Assembly: GCA_016743945.1 (NCBI GenBank)
Contig: JADGFI010000034.1
Span: 1-64,000, forward strand
Direction of reading: 5' to 3'
Source of the DNA: Desulfobacteraceae bacterium
GTDB lineage: Bacteria; Desulfobacterota; Desulfobacteria; Desulfobacterales; Desulfobacteraceae
DNA: 64,000 bases
Positions 16,793-25,956 of the stretch are shown in pieces. Each line of letters opens with the position of its first letter. Position 1 is the first letter of the stretch. Made by a program: the position numbers and the translations under genes. The notes beneath the pieces were generated by a model. That model was not told the DNA's origin and ran no database searches. It was given only the letters and a program-made list of their open reading frames with translations.

Positions 16793-17821
16793 ATGCGCAA
16801 CTTTCCAGATACTCTCACCCAAATTATTGAAAAAAGCGATCTGAATATCAACCGAATCAGTCAAATTTCAGGTATATCCAATACCTATCTGATCAAACTT
16901 TTAAAAAACAAGATCAACCACCCGGGCAAGGATAAAATTGCCTCTGTTCTTCTGGCGCTTAACTACAGGATAACCCAAATCAACCCGATTCTTGCCGAAT
17001 ATGATTATATGCCCCTGAACCCCCATGATATTCCCGAAATCCTGAGAAATAACCGGAAAAGAAAATTTGAAGGCAGGATTGTCCCCCAATTTGATTATAT
17101 TTATTTTGAAATGGCCATGGCGGCCCTTGAAGCCATGGGGGGAACCAAAATCATGGTTAAAAATCGGCCCAGCGGTATTTTTTTGCCCATGGGATTGTAC
17201 ATGATGAAGGAATTTCCTGCAGAACCAGATGACGAGGCCGCCAAATTTTTCATGACATTTACCCATGATATTGTCATGGAAAGAAAAACGCTTTTCATGG
17301 AAAATTGTGCCAAAGGTTTTCAATATGAGACCTATATGTGCAAGGATTGCCTTGAGGAAAGCCTGAAAAAAAACATCGGACCGGATGCGATGAAAACCTC
17401 TCCTGGCAAGGTGGATCTTTTTACACGCTATTTTGCCAATGCCGTGTCTGCCTCCCTGAAGTTTCCGGACCAGCAACTTCACCGGGTGGTTAAGCGGTGT
17501 GCCCGTTTTGAGTTTATCATCCAGGATGCCCAAGGAAAGAATCCCAAGGTCAGTTTCACCTCGGATAGAAAACATTCCTATAGTCATAATTGGGAGCAGC
17601 TCAACATGGAGGGATTTCTCTCCAATGCTCCGGAAATCACAGACCTGTTTTTCAATGATGTGGAAAAATGCCGGAATGTCATGGAAGAAACGGCCAGTAT
17701 CAATACCCCGGAAGGATTTCATGCCTATATCCGTTCTTTGTTTGACGCCCATGACCTGGGCCGGCAGTTTGACCGAGCATTGGCCAGACTCATGGAATAT
17801 CAGGGGTTAAAGCTGTATTAA
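16793..17821 (+). CDS. HTH (XRE-like) regulator with Cys-containing sensor region
   Basis: 342 residues. Residues 10-60 (LTQIIEKSDLNINRISQISGISNTYLIKLLKNK) form a helix-turn-helix like XRE/lambda-repressor domains. The remaining 280 residues match no domain I recognise; they contain ENCAKGFQYETYMCKDCLEE, three cysteines in a C-x11-C-x2-C pattern, and a later VVKRCARFEF, suggesting a metal or redox sensor. The ATG at 16793 is preferred; a TTG 9 nt upstream is an alternative with AAAGG nearby. It is divergent from the frhB-like gene and is followed by a strong terminator. Confidence 0.65.
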   Translation: MRNFPDTLTQIIEKSDLNINRISQISGISNTYLIKLLKNKINHPGKDKIASVLLALNYRITQINPILAEYDYMPLNPHDIPEILRNNRKRKFEGRIVPQFDYIYFEMAMAALEAMGGTKIMVKNRPSGIFLPMGLYMMKEFPAEPDDEAAKFFMTFTHDIVMERKTLFMENCAKGFQYETYMCKDCLEESLKKNIGPDAMKTSPGKVDLFTRYFANAVSASLKFPDQQLHRVVKRCARFEFIIQDAQGKNPKVSFTSDRKHSYSHNWEQLNMEGFLSNAPEITDLFFNDVEKCRNVMEETASINTPEGFHAYIRSLFDAHDLGRQFDRALARLMEYQGLKLY

Positions 17822-17855
17822 CCGGGCTAAAAATGACCCAGTTTTTAATCTTATG

Positions 17856-17887
17856 AACGGTTTAATGTTTTTTTAAACCGTTTTTTG
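17856..17887 (+). terminator. Intrinsic terminator after the HTH regulator
   Basis: AACGGTTTAA (17856-17865) pairs with TTAAACCGTT (17873-17882) around a 7-nt loop, followed by TTTT. It separates the regulator from the dipeptide-transport operon. Confidence 0.85.
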
Positions 17888-18013
17888 TTTTTTTATTGAC
17901 CCGTTTGATATTTGTATGCTACCTGAATAGGAACTATTTTTCCTTGTGTTAGAATCCAAGGGAAGATTGATGGCATATTTCAGTGGTGATGGTGTAAAAA
18001 ATATCCAACCAAC

Positions 18014-19060
18014 ATGAAGAGGGCTATCAAAAATCAAATTTTAACCATAACTATGGGGGAATCATTGGGCGAAATATCAAATGAATGTATCCTTTCAATC
18101 AAAAATTTGAAAACCCATTTCTTTTCCCGTGAGGGCGTAGCAAAAGCAGTTGACGATGTCTCCTTTAAGCTTTTTCCCGGTGAAATTCTGGGCATCGTGG
18201 GGGAATCAGGCTGCGGAAAAAGCGTTACCGCCCAATCGATCATGCAATTGGTGCCAGAGCCCCCCGGCAAAATTATGGGCGGCGAAATTTTTTTTCACAA
18301 CAGGGATTTGCTAACCCTGCCTCCCCAAGAAATTCGTAAAATCCGGGGCGCTGGCATTGCCATGATTTTCCAGGAGCCCATGACCTCTCTGAATCCTGTT
18401 TTTACCATTGGGAACCAAATCTCGGAAATGTTCAGGCTCCACAAGGGATTTGGAAAAAGACAGGCCCTGGAGGCAGCGGTTGAAATGCTGGACAGGGTAC
18501 AAATTCCTTCCCCGGACAAACGGGTCCATGAATATCCCCACCAGCTGTCTGGTGGAATGCGCCAACGGGCAATGATTGCAATGGCAATGTCGTGTGATCC
18601 GGAGATTCTCATTGCCGATGAACCCACAACGGCACTTGATGTAACGGTTCAGGCCCAGGTCCTTGATCTCATGCTCCGGCTGAAACAAAACTTTTCAACG
18701 GCCATCCAACTGATTACCCATGATCTTGGTGTCATCGCAGAAATGGCAGACCGGGTGGTGGTAATGTATGCCGGCCAGGTGGTGGAACAAGCCCCCACCA
18801 TTGAATTGTTCAAACAGACCCTTCATCCCTATACCCTGGGACTGCTCAAGTCAATTCCAGTTCTGGGGAGCAGAGCCTCCGGCAATGCCGGGGACTTAAC
18901 CGAAATAAAGGGCATGATTCCCAGCCTCTACAATCTTCCCCGTGGGTGCAAGTTCAGCAACCGCTGCCCGGATCGAATGGATATTTGTGAACGAGAAGAA
19001 CCCCAGCTGACAAGATCAAGTGAAAATCACCTGGTCAGATGCTGGCTTCACAGGACATAA
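18014..19060 (+). CDS. dppD: Oligo/dipeptide ABC transporter ATPase (DppD-like)
   Basis: 348 residues. Walker A GESGCGKS near residue 64, Q-loop IFQEPMTSLNPVF, signature LSGGMRQRAMIAMAM and Walker B ILIADEPTTALDVT. The C-terminal oligopeptide-transporter extension contains CKFSNRCPDRMDIC. ATP hydrolysis by DppD/DppF drives uptake of small peptides. The first 25 residues before the core are not conserved, and M14 is an alternative start; neither has a strong ribosome site. First gene of the peptide operon. Confidence 0.88.
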   Translation: MKRAIKNQILTITMGESLGEISNECILSIKNLKTHFFSREGVAKAVDDVSFKLFPGEILGIVGESGCGKSVTAQSIMQLVPEPPGKIMGGEIFFHNRDLLTLPPQEIRKIRGAGIAMIFQEPMTSLNPVFTIGNQISEMFRLHKGFGKRQALEAAVEMLDRVQIPSPDKRVHEYPHQLSGGMRQRAMIAMAMSCDPEILIADEPTTALDVTVQAQVLDLMLRLKQNFSTAIQLITHDLGVIAEMADRVVVMYAGQVVEQAPTIELFKQTLHPYTLGLLKSIPVLGSRASGNAGDLTEIKGMIPSLYNLPRGCKFSNRCPDRMDICEREEPQLTRSSENHLVRCWLHRT

Positions 19061-19063
19061 CCT

Positions 19064-20050
19064 ATGGAACAACCTCTATTGAAACCATTGCTCAAAATTG
19101 ATAATTTAAAAGTTCATTTTCCCATTAAAAAGGGTCTCCTGGCAAGGACCGTTGGACATGTCCATGCGGTTGACGGTATCAGTTTTGAACTCATGCCCGG
19201 TGAAACATTGGGAATTGTGGGTGAATCCGGGTGTGGCAAAACCACGGCCGGAATGGCAGCCATGCACCTGACCCCACCCACCCAGGGAAAGGTATTCTGG
19301 AAAGGAAAGGATTTAGGGGCCATGAGCCCGGGTAGGCTTCGATCCCTGAGGGGTGAAATGCAGCTGATTTTCCAGGACCCCTATTCTTCCTTGAATCCCA
19401 GGATGACCATCGGCCAGATCCTGTCGGACCCCATGGATATCCACAAACGCTATACAGGATCAAAAAGAAAGGAACGCCTGGATTTTTTAATGGAAACCGT
19501 CGGGCTTTCACCCGGCCTGACCCATCGGTATCCCCATGAATTTTCCGGAGGCCAGCGCCAGCGTATCGGCATTGCCAGGGCCCTTGCCCTGGATCCCTCC
19601 CTGATCATAGGCGATGAACCGGTTTCTGCTCTGGATGTCTCCATCCAGGCCCAGATTATCAATCTGCTGGTAAAACTCAAACGTGAGTTTAACCTTTCCT
19701 TGATCATTATTTCCCATGACCTGGCCGTGGTGGAGTATATCTGTGACCGTATTTTGGTGATGTATCTTGGCAAAATCGTTGAAACTGCCGATTATCAATC
19801 CCTTTACAAGGACCCGAAACACCCCTATACACGAACCCTTTTATCGGCCATCCCGGTGCCTGATCCCCTGCGCAAAAGAAACAGGATCATTCTGGAAGGG
19901 GATGTGCCAAGCCCCATCAACCCGCCGAAAGGCTGCAGATTCCATACCCGTTGCCCGGACCGAATGGATATTTGTGAACAACAAGAACCGAAAATGAGGC
20001 GCTTCGGCGCCAAACATTTGGCTGCCTGTCACCTATATGAGACTGTTTGA
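19064..20050 (+). CDS. dppF: Oligo/dipeptide ABC transporter ATPase (DppF-like)
   Basis: 328 residues. Walker A GESGCGKTT, Q-loop IFQDPYSSLNPRM, signature FSGGQRQRIGIARAL and Walker B LIIGDEPVSALDVS are intact. The C-terminal oligo_HPY region has CRFHTRCPDRMDICE. It begins 3 nt after dppD and works with it as the heterodimeric ATPase. Confidence 0.9.
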   Translation: MEQPLLKPLLKIDNLKVHFPIKKGLLARTVGHVHAVDGISFELMPGETLGIVGESGCGKTTAGMAAMHLTPPTQGKVFWKGKDLGAMSPGRLRSLRGEMQLIFQDPYSSLNPRMTIGQILSDPMDIHKRYTGSKRKERLDFLMETVGLSPGLTHRYPHEFSGGQRQRIGIARALALDPSLIIGDEPVSALDVSIQAQIINLLVKLKREFNLSLIIISHDLAVVEYICDRILVMYLGKIVETADYQSLYKDPKHPYTRTLLSAIPVPDPLRKRNRIILEGDVPSPINPPKGCRFHTRCPDRMDICEQQEPKMRRFGAKHLAACHLYETV

Positions 20051-20095
20051 TGAAAAGATCCATGATGTATTAATTTTTTTAAAGGAGAAAAAAAC

Positions 20096-21616
20096 ATGAA
20101 ATTAAAGTCGTTTGTTATGTTTGCGCTGCTGGCCTTGCTGGCGTTGCCCACCCTTGCCATGGCAAAGGCGGATCTTGTGATTGCCGTAGATGCTCCCCCA
20201 AAAAGCATGAACCCCCACAGTTACAATTCAGATGCCAACCTTTCCTATATGTCCAATTTTTTTGACGGACTGTTGCAGAGAAATCCCCTTGACGGAAAAC
20301 TGATTCCAGCCCTTGCCACGGAATGGGAACGCCTTGACGGGCTGACCTGGAAATTCAAACTTCGCAAAGGGGTTAAATATCACAACGGCAATGCCTTTGA
20401 TGCCCAGGATGTTAAATACACCTTTGAAAGAATGAAGGAACCTAAATTTTCAAAATTTGTGAACATTGCAAATGCCATAGCCTCCATCGAGACCCCGGAT
20501 GACTATACCATTATATTTAAAACCGTAAAACCTGTCCCCTGGTTTGCAGAAACCATGCACCAAAATTTTATTGTAGACAAGGAATCCACCATGACAAGGG
20601 ATTCCGGCGATTACAACACCCGGGCCATTGGAACCGGTGCCTACAAATTTGTTGAATGGGTCAAGGGCTCCTATATAAAAATGGAAGCCAACCCGGATTA
20701 TTGGGAAGGCGCTCCCGACTTTAAAACAGTGGAACTCAAACCCATCACCGAAGGCGCCACACGATTTGCCGCCATTGCTGCCCGCCAGGTTGATATTTTA
20801 AGCGGCGTTCCGGTTCCCATGATTGACAGAATCAAAAAAAATCCAGCCATTGAAATTGTGTCCAGACCTGCCCGCAGGTGTATCTATATGGCTTTGGGAA
20901 ACAAAAAAGGTACCCCCTATGCGGATATCAGGGTCCGTAAAGCCCTTGCCATGGCCATCAATGAAGATGAAATCATCAAAACCATCATGCGCGGCCAGGC
21001 AACCCCGGCAGCCCAGATACCGGACATTGCCACCATTGGATATGATGCTTCCCTGACAAGATTGCCCTATGACCCTGAAGGTGCCAAGGCGCTTTTAACG
21101 GAAGCGGGTTATGAGAACGGTTTTGACATCACCATTGCCGGTCCCAATGACCGGTATATCAATGACAGACAGATCTGCGAAGCAGTTGCTAAATATTTTG
21201 CTAAAATTGGTCTCAATGTAACCCTGGATGTAAAACCAAAATCAATTTTCTTTGAGGAAATTTCCGTTTACAAACATCCCTTTCACCTCATCGGATGGTT
21301 TGACGGTTCCTATGACTTTGGCCGTTCCGCCCAGATGCTTCTCCACACGGTGGATGAGTCCAAGGGTATGGGTACCTACAATGGGGGCATGTATTCCAAT
21401 CCAGCCCTTGATGCCAAGCTTATCGCTTCCGCTTCAATCCTGGACCGTGCTGAACGGGAAGTTGCACTTCAGAGCGTTAATAAAACCTCGGTTGAAGACG
21501 TTGCCTGGATTCCGCTGCATTATCAACAGGATGTTTATGCTATTTTAAAGGCATCCAATGTAAAATTCACCCCCCGTCCGGACCGGTGGATTGTGGCAAA
21601 GGAAATTAAAAAATAA
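20096..21616 (+). CDS. dppA: Peptide ABC transporter substrate-binding protein (DppA-like, SBP family 5)
   Basis: 506 residues with a clear signal peptide (MKLKSFVMFALLALLALP, cleavage after AMA). SBP_bac_5 features include LATEWERLDGLTWKFKLRKGVKYHNG and YTFERMKEPK. It binds peptides in the periplasm and presents them to the permease. AAAGGAG lies before the ATG. The downstream peptidases suggest unusual dipeptides as ligands; family 5 also includes nickel, sugar and glutathione binders. Confidence 0.88.
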   Translation: MKLKSFVMFALLALLALPTLAMAKADLVIAVDAPPKSMNPHSYNSDANLSYMSNFFDGLLQRNPLDGKLIPALATEWERLDGLTWKFKLRKGVKYHNGNAFDAQDVKYTFERMKEPKFSKFVNIANAIASIETPDDYTIIFKTVKPVPWFAETMHQNFIVDKESTMTRDSGDYNTRAIGTGAYKFVEWVKGSYIKMEANPDYWEGAPDFKTVELKPITEGATRFAAIAARQVDILSGVPVPMIDRIKKNPAIEIVSRPARRCIYMALGNKKGTPYADIRVRKALAMAINEDEIIKTIMRGQATPAAQIPDIATIGYDASLTRLPYDPEGAKALLTEAGYENGFDITIAGPNDRYINDRQICEAVAKYFAKIGLNVTLDVKPKSIFFEEISVYKHPFHLIGWFDGSYDFGRSAQMLLHTVDESKGMGTYNGGMYSNPALDAKLIASASILDRAEREVALQSVNKTSVEDVAWIPLHYQQDVYAILKASNVKFTPRPDRWIVAKEIKK

Positions 21617-21644
21617 ATATTTACCAATAAACATTTAACAAGAA

Positions 21645-21686
21645 GGGGCTGTTTTCCCATGAAAACGCACATGGGCAAGCAGCCCC
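21645..21686 (+). promoter_or_regulatory. Intercistronic hairpin between dppA and dppB
   Basis: GGGGCTG (21645-21651) pairs with CAGCCCC (21680-21686), and inside it CCCATG (21656-21661) pairs with CATGGG (21670-21675) around an 8-nt loop. No T-tract follows, so it more likely protects the dppA 3' end and lowers permease expression than terminates fully. Confidence 0.7.
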
Positions 21687-21701
21687 TGAACTGGATTTAA
21701 A

Positions 21702-22667
21702 TTGGCAAGATATATCTTTCAAAGAATATTACAGGGCATCATGGTTCTGCTGGCCGTCTCATTTATCTGCTTCCTGGTTTTCAGGTTTACAGGGGATCCG
21801 GTGCTGATGCTGGCCGGCAAATATGCCACCCAGCAGGAACGTGAAAAGGTTAAAATTGTCTATGGTCTGGACAAGCCTTTTTATGTGCAGTATGTAAATT
21901 TTCTGGGCAATGCCCTGGAGGGAGATTTCGGCAAATCCTATCTTTCCCAGGTAGATGCCCTTGACACCATTTTGGAGCGCTTCCCCGCCACCTTTGAACT
22001 GGCGCTCACCGCCATATTGATCTCACTTTCGGCAGGGGTTGCCCTGGGGGTGCTGGTTTCCATCAAACCCAACGGGATCCTGTCTCGCCTCGTCATGGCC
22101 GGCTCCCTTGGCGGAATATCCATCCCCACCTTTCTCATGGGCATTTTATGGGTGATGCTGTTTGCCGTTTATTTGGAATGGCTGCCGCCCTTTGGCCGGG
22201 GGGACACGGTCCAGATCGGTTCCTGGCGGTCCAGCTTTTTCACCATGGACGGGTGGAAACATATTATCATGCCGGCGCTTACCCTGTCCGGATACCAGTT
22301 GGCGGTCATCTTGCGACTGACCCGGGCCGGTATGCGGGAGGTTCTTTCCGAAGAATATATCAAGACTGCCTGGTCAAAAGGACTTTCCCCCTTTAAGGTC
22401 ATTGTCAAACATGCCTTGCGAAATGTGCTCATTCCGGTTGTCACCATTGCAGGCTTAAGCTTTGGAGAACTCATCGCATTTTCCATTGTAACCGAGTCTA
22501 TTTTCCAATGGCCGGGCATGGGCAACCTGCTGCTGGTCTCGATTTTTGAGACAGACCATCCGGTGATCGTTACCTATATCATGCTGGCGGCATTCATCAT
22601 TTTGTTCATCAACATACTGGTGGACCTGCTCTATGCATGGCTCAACCCAAAAATTCAATATGACTAG
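21702..22667 (+). CDS. dppB: Peptide ABC transporter permease (DppB-like)
   Basis: 321 residues starting with TTG (LARYIFQRILQGIMV); there is no ATG nearby, and the first membrane helix needs this start. Six or so membrane segments are visible. The EAA cytoplasmic loop is EEYIKTAWSKGLSPFKVIVKH. Family features near the N-terminus include FRFTGDPVLMLAGKYA. It forms the channel with DppC. The TTG start and the hairpin upstream should both lower translation relative to dppA. Confidence 0.9.
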   Translation: MARYIFQRILQGIMVLLAVSFICFLVFRFTGDPVLMLAGKYATQQEREKVKIVYGLDKPFYVQYVNFLGNALEGDFGKSYLSQVDALDTILERFPATFELALTAILISLSAGVALGVLVSIKPNGILSRLVMAGSLGGISIPTFLMGILWVMLFAVYLEWLPPFGRGDTVQIGSWRSSFFTMDGWKHIIMPALTLSGYQLAVILRLTRAGMREVLSEEYIKTAWSKGLSPFKVIVKHALRNVLIPVVTIAGLSFGELIAFSIVTESIFQWPGMGNLLLVSIFETDHPVIVTYIMLAAFIILFINILVDLLYAWLNPKIQYD

Positions 22668-22674
22668 GGGTATC

Positions 22675-23562
22675 ATGATTCAACGCTTTCTAAAATCAAA
22701 CCATATGAACAGTTTTATCAGGGACCCGTCCGCCGTCATCGGCGCTGTGCTCATGGTTCTATTCATCTTTTGTGCTGTGTTTGCCCCCATGCTGGCTCCC
22801 ATGGATCCCTATGATTTGAAAAACATTGATCTTGCCAACTTTTTGTTTACCCCGGCATGGATGGACGCAGGCAATTTTCATTTTCCCCTGGGCACCGATG
22901 ACCAGGGCCGGGGTATTTTATCCACCATTTTGTATGGATTGAGAACCTCCCTTCTGGTGGGGTTTTCCGCAGTGGCGGTTTCCAGCACCATCGGGATTGT
23001 CATGGGACTGCTTGCCGGCTACTATGGTGGGATTTTGGATGCCCTGGTCATGCGGGCCGCCGATACGGTATTTTCCTTTTCCACCACCCTTTTGGCCATA
23101 TTGCTGCTGGGGTTGTTTGAAAGCCGCAATATCTGGACGGTGGTCTTTGCCATCTGCATTGCCGGGTGGGTAAAATATGCCCGCACCATCCGGGGCAGTG
23201 TTCTGGAAGTCAAGGAAAACGCCTATATCACGGCCGCAAAAGCATCCGGTGCAAAGAATTTCAGAATTTTGTTCAAACATATTCTCCCCAATGCCATGCC
23301 CCCGATCATGGTACTCATGGCAGTGGACTTGGCGGTTGTCATCATGCTGGAAGCCACCTTGAGTTTTTTGGGCGTTGGCGTCCCCATTACCGAGCCCTCC
23401 CTGGGCATGATGATTGCGATAGGCAAAAATTATATCTATGCCGGTATGTGGTGGATGGTGGCCTTTCCAGGCGTTACCCTGATCCTTCTCGTGGTGGCCA
23501 TCAATCTGTTTTCCGACTGGTTCCGGGATGAAATGAATCCCAAACTGGCCCGGCGAAACTAA
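22675..23562 (+). CDS. dppC: Peptide ABC transporter permease (DppC-like)
   Basis: 295 residues from the ATG at 22675, which has AGGGG immediately upstream just after the dppB stop; longer readings begin inside dppB. The N-terminal OppC_N segment is followed by LGTDDQGRGILSTILYGLRTSLLVG, and the EAA loop reads AYITAAKASGAKNFRILFKH. Six membrane helices. Completes the dppDFABC transporter. Confidence 0.9.
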   Translation: MIQRFLKSNHMNSFIRDPSAVIGAVLMVLFIFCAVFAPMLAPMDPYDLKNIDLANFLFTPAWMDAGNFHFPLGTDDQGRGILSTILYGLRTSLLVGFSAVAVSSTIGIVMGLLAGYYGGILDALVMRAADTVFSFSTTLLAILLLGLFESRNIWTVVFAICIAGWVKYARTIRGSVLEVKENAYITAAKASGAKNFRILFKHILPNAMPPIMVLMAVDLAVVIMLEATLSFLGVGVPITEPSLGMMIAIGKNYIYAGMWWMVAFPGVTLILLVVAINLFSDWFRDEMNPKLARRN

Positions 23563-23606
23563 ATTTTATAAGCGAAATTAAATTTTATAATAGGATGTGA
23601 CAGTAC

Positions 23607-24752
23607 ATGTTTAGTAATACCGACCAATTTTTAAAAGATTTTCAAACCATCGTCAATATTGATTCAAGCTCGGACCATTTGCCGGGCATCGAAGCAGTAG
23701 CCCGTTTTTTTCAGCAACGATTATCCGCCATTGGATTCAAAGCCGAAATCCTTTTTCAGGGAGATACCAAGGTTCCCTGCCTTCAGGCGGTCTTTGGTTC
23801 CGGCAACAGCCCTGACAGTGAACATATCCCTGAATATGATCTGATGTTTCTGGGCCATATGGACACAGTTTTTCCCTTTGGAGAGGTTGACAAACGTCAA
23901 TTTTCCATCCAGGGGGACAAGGCCCTGGGACCGGGGGTATGTGACATGAAGGGGGGACTATTGGTGGTGCTCCATGTTCTGGAAACCCTGAAAAAAGAGG
24001 GGGCTATGGACAAAATGTCCTTGTGCGTCGCCTTTAACGGGGATGAGGAAACCGGTTCAGAAGCGTCAAAAGAGTGGATCAAGGGTACTGCAAAAAAAAG
24101 CCGTCGGGTCTTTGTTTTTGAACCCTGCCGCCCGGGGTATAAAATGGTGTCACAGAGAAAAGGCGGGGGCTGGTTTTACGTCACCGCCACGGGCAAAGAA
24201 TCCCACGCCGGTGCGGATCCGGAAAAGGGCATCAATGCGGTGGTGGAATTGGCCAACCAGATTGTTGCCATTGACGCGCTCAATGATCCTAATACCGGTA
24301 CATCTGCCCAGGTTACGGTTGTGGCCGGGGGAGACAAGGTAAATATTATACCCAATAAGGCCGTGGCATCCGTTGATGTCCGCATTGAACGGCTGGAAGA
24401 AAAACAGCGGGTTGAAACCTTTTTTAACACCCTTTGTGAACGGCCGGTATTGCCGGGATCCAAAATTTTGGTTCAAGGCAATATTGACAGGCCCCCCATG
24501 GAAATTACCCCCCAAAGCCAGGCCCTTTTGGATATCATTTTTCTGGAAGGCAAAAAAATAGGGATCAATGTCAGTTCCATTTCCACCGGCGGATGTTCCG
24601 ACGGAAATTTTACATCGGCCCTTGGCACCCCCACCATTGACGGGATGGGGCTTGTGGGAGCAAATTCCCACCGCCAGGACGAGTATGTGGAATTGGCCAG
24701 CATTCCTGTTATGGTAAATCTTATATCAAATGTGTGCAAAAACCTTATGTAA
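23607..24752 (+). CDS. M20 family zinc metallopeptidase (glutamate carboxypeptidase/ArgE-like)
   Basis: 381 residues. Zinc ligands and catalytic residues of the M20 fold are visible: FLGHMDTVFPFG (His and the catalytic Asp), GPGVCDMKGG (bridging Asp) and FNGDEETGSEAS (Glu-Glu pair). The dimerisation domain contains VTATGKESHAGADPEKGINAV. Overall closest to carboxypeptidase G2-type enzymes that remove a C-terminal acidic residue. Located in the cytoplasm after the transporter, it probably hydrolyses imported peptides. The deduced C-terminus extends slightly into the next gene's alternative start. Confidence 0.85.
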   Translation: MFSNTDQFLKDFQTIVNIDSSSDHLPGIEAVARFFQQRLSAIGFKAEILFQGDTKVPCLQAVFGSGNSPDSEHIPEYDLMFLGHMDTVFPFGEVDKRQFSIQGDKALGPGVCDMKGGLLVVLHVLETLKKEGAMDKMSLCVAFNGDEETGSEASKEWIKGTAKKSRRVFVFEPCRPGYKMVSQRKGGGWFYVTATGKESHAGADPEKGINAVVELANQIVAIDALNDPNTGTSAQVTVVAGGDKVNIIPNKAVASVDVRIERLEEKQRVETFFNTLCERPVLPGSKILVQGNIDRPPMEITPQSQALLDIIFLEGKKIGINVSSISTGGCSDGNFTSALGTPTIDGMGLVGANSHRQDEYVELASIPVMVNLISNVCKNLM

Positions 24753-24786
24753 AGAAATCTTTGCCGGTCTGGAGAAACCTGTTCTA

Positions 24787-25956
24787 ATGATATTAATTTG
24801 TAACGCCAAGGTGTTTGGGCCCAGGGATCTGGGAAAAAAAGATGTGTTGATCGGGGGCCAAAAGATTCTGGCCATTGAAAAAAAAATTGATCCCAATATT
24901 TTGCCAGGAGAGGTCAGGGTCATTGAGGCTTCGGGCATGGCCGTGGTTCCCGGATTCATTGACGGACACCAGCATTTTACCGGAGGAGGAGGCGAAGGCG
25001 GATTTCAGTCCAGGACGCCTGAAATGCAGCTTTCCATGAACATTGCCAACGGGGTCACAACGGCCGTGGGCCTGTTGGGAACCGATTGCCTGACAAGGAA
25101 TGTGGAAAATCTCTATGCCAAGACCCAGGCCTTTAACGCAGAAGGGATAACCGCCTTGATGCTCACCGGGTCCTATTGGCTGCCCTCTCCCACCATCTGC
25201 GGTTCTGTGGGAAGAGACATGGTCTATCTTTCCCCTGTCATCGGGGTCAAACTTGCCATGGCCGATCACAGGGGCCCTGTTTTTGACGAAAAGGATCTGG
25301 CAACCCTTGCCTCGGAGGTGAGAACGGCCGCACTGATTGCCGCCAAGCCCGGGATCATCACCGTTCATATGGGCATGGACTCCGATGGGATGGACCGGAT
25401 ATTCAAGGTTGAAAAATATGGCATCCGGCCGGATATGTTCGTTCCCACCCATGTGAACCTAAGAAATTCTTGCCTCAGGGATCAGTCCCTGGAATTGGCC
25501 GCAAAGGGGGCTGTCATGGATGCCACCTGCGCCGATGATTTGCCAAAAAAAGATGACACGTGTGTTTCGGCGGCTGAGTTTGCCTGCCTGGCCGATGAAA
25601 ATGACTTGTTTGACCAGATCAGCTTCAGCTCCGATGCCGGCGGGTCGCAGCCCAGATGGAATGCGGACAGAAGCAAGCTTCTGGGCATGGGCATTGGGAC
25701 TCCTCAATCCCTGCTGTTTGAGCTGAAACAGCTTGTACAGGTCCGGGGAATGGCGCTTGCCAAAGCCCTACAACCCCTGACCACAACCCCTGCAAGGGCC
25801 CACGGCCTGACGGGTCAAAAAGGAGAACTATCCGTTGGCGCCCATGCAGATATCCTGGTTCTGGAGGAGGATACCCTTGAGATCAGAGATGTCCTGGCAA
25901 AGGGGCAGATCATGATGAGAAACAAAATAATAGAGAAAAAAGGATATTATGAATAA
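24787..25956 (+). CDS. iadA: Isoaspartyl dipeptidase (beta-aspartyl peptidase)
   Basis: 389 residues, an amidohydrolase-superfamily enzyme. GFIDGHQHFTGGGGEGGFQ carries the His-x-His metal pair and the Gly-rich motif typical of IadA. Further ligands lie in VHMGMDSDGMDRIF, VPTHVNLRNS and SFSSDAGGSQPRWN. It cleaves beta-L-isoaspartyl dipeptides arising from damaged protein or peptidoglycan. Start set at MILICNAKVFG (24787) with GGAG upstream; the longer frame overlaps the peptidase. Its stop overlaps the next start (TAATG), coupling the two genes. Confidence 0.88.
   Translation: MILICNAKVFGPRDLGKKDVLIGGQKILAIEKKIDPNILPGEVRVIEASGMAVVPGFIDGHQHFTGGGGEGGFQSRTPEMQLSMNIANGVTTAVGLLGTDCLTRNVENLYAKTQAFNAEGITALMLTGSYWLPSPTICGSVGRDMVYLSPVIGVKLAMADHRGPVFDEKDLATLASEVRTAALIAAKPGIITVHMGMDSDGMDRIFKVEKYGIRPDMFVPTHVNLRNSCLRDQSLELAAKGAVMDATCADDLPKKDDTCVSAAEFACLADENDLFDQISFSSDAGGSQPRWNADRSKLLGMGIGTPQSLLFELKQLVQVRGMALAKALQPLTTTPARAHGLTGQKGELSVGAHADILVLEEDTLEIRDVLAKGQIMMRNKIIEKKGYYE

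Noticed and set aside
16901-17752. 283-codon minus-strand open frame inside the HTH regulator
   Set aside because: Antisense shadow; the plus-strand reading has a convincing HTH and terminator, while this one has no motif.
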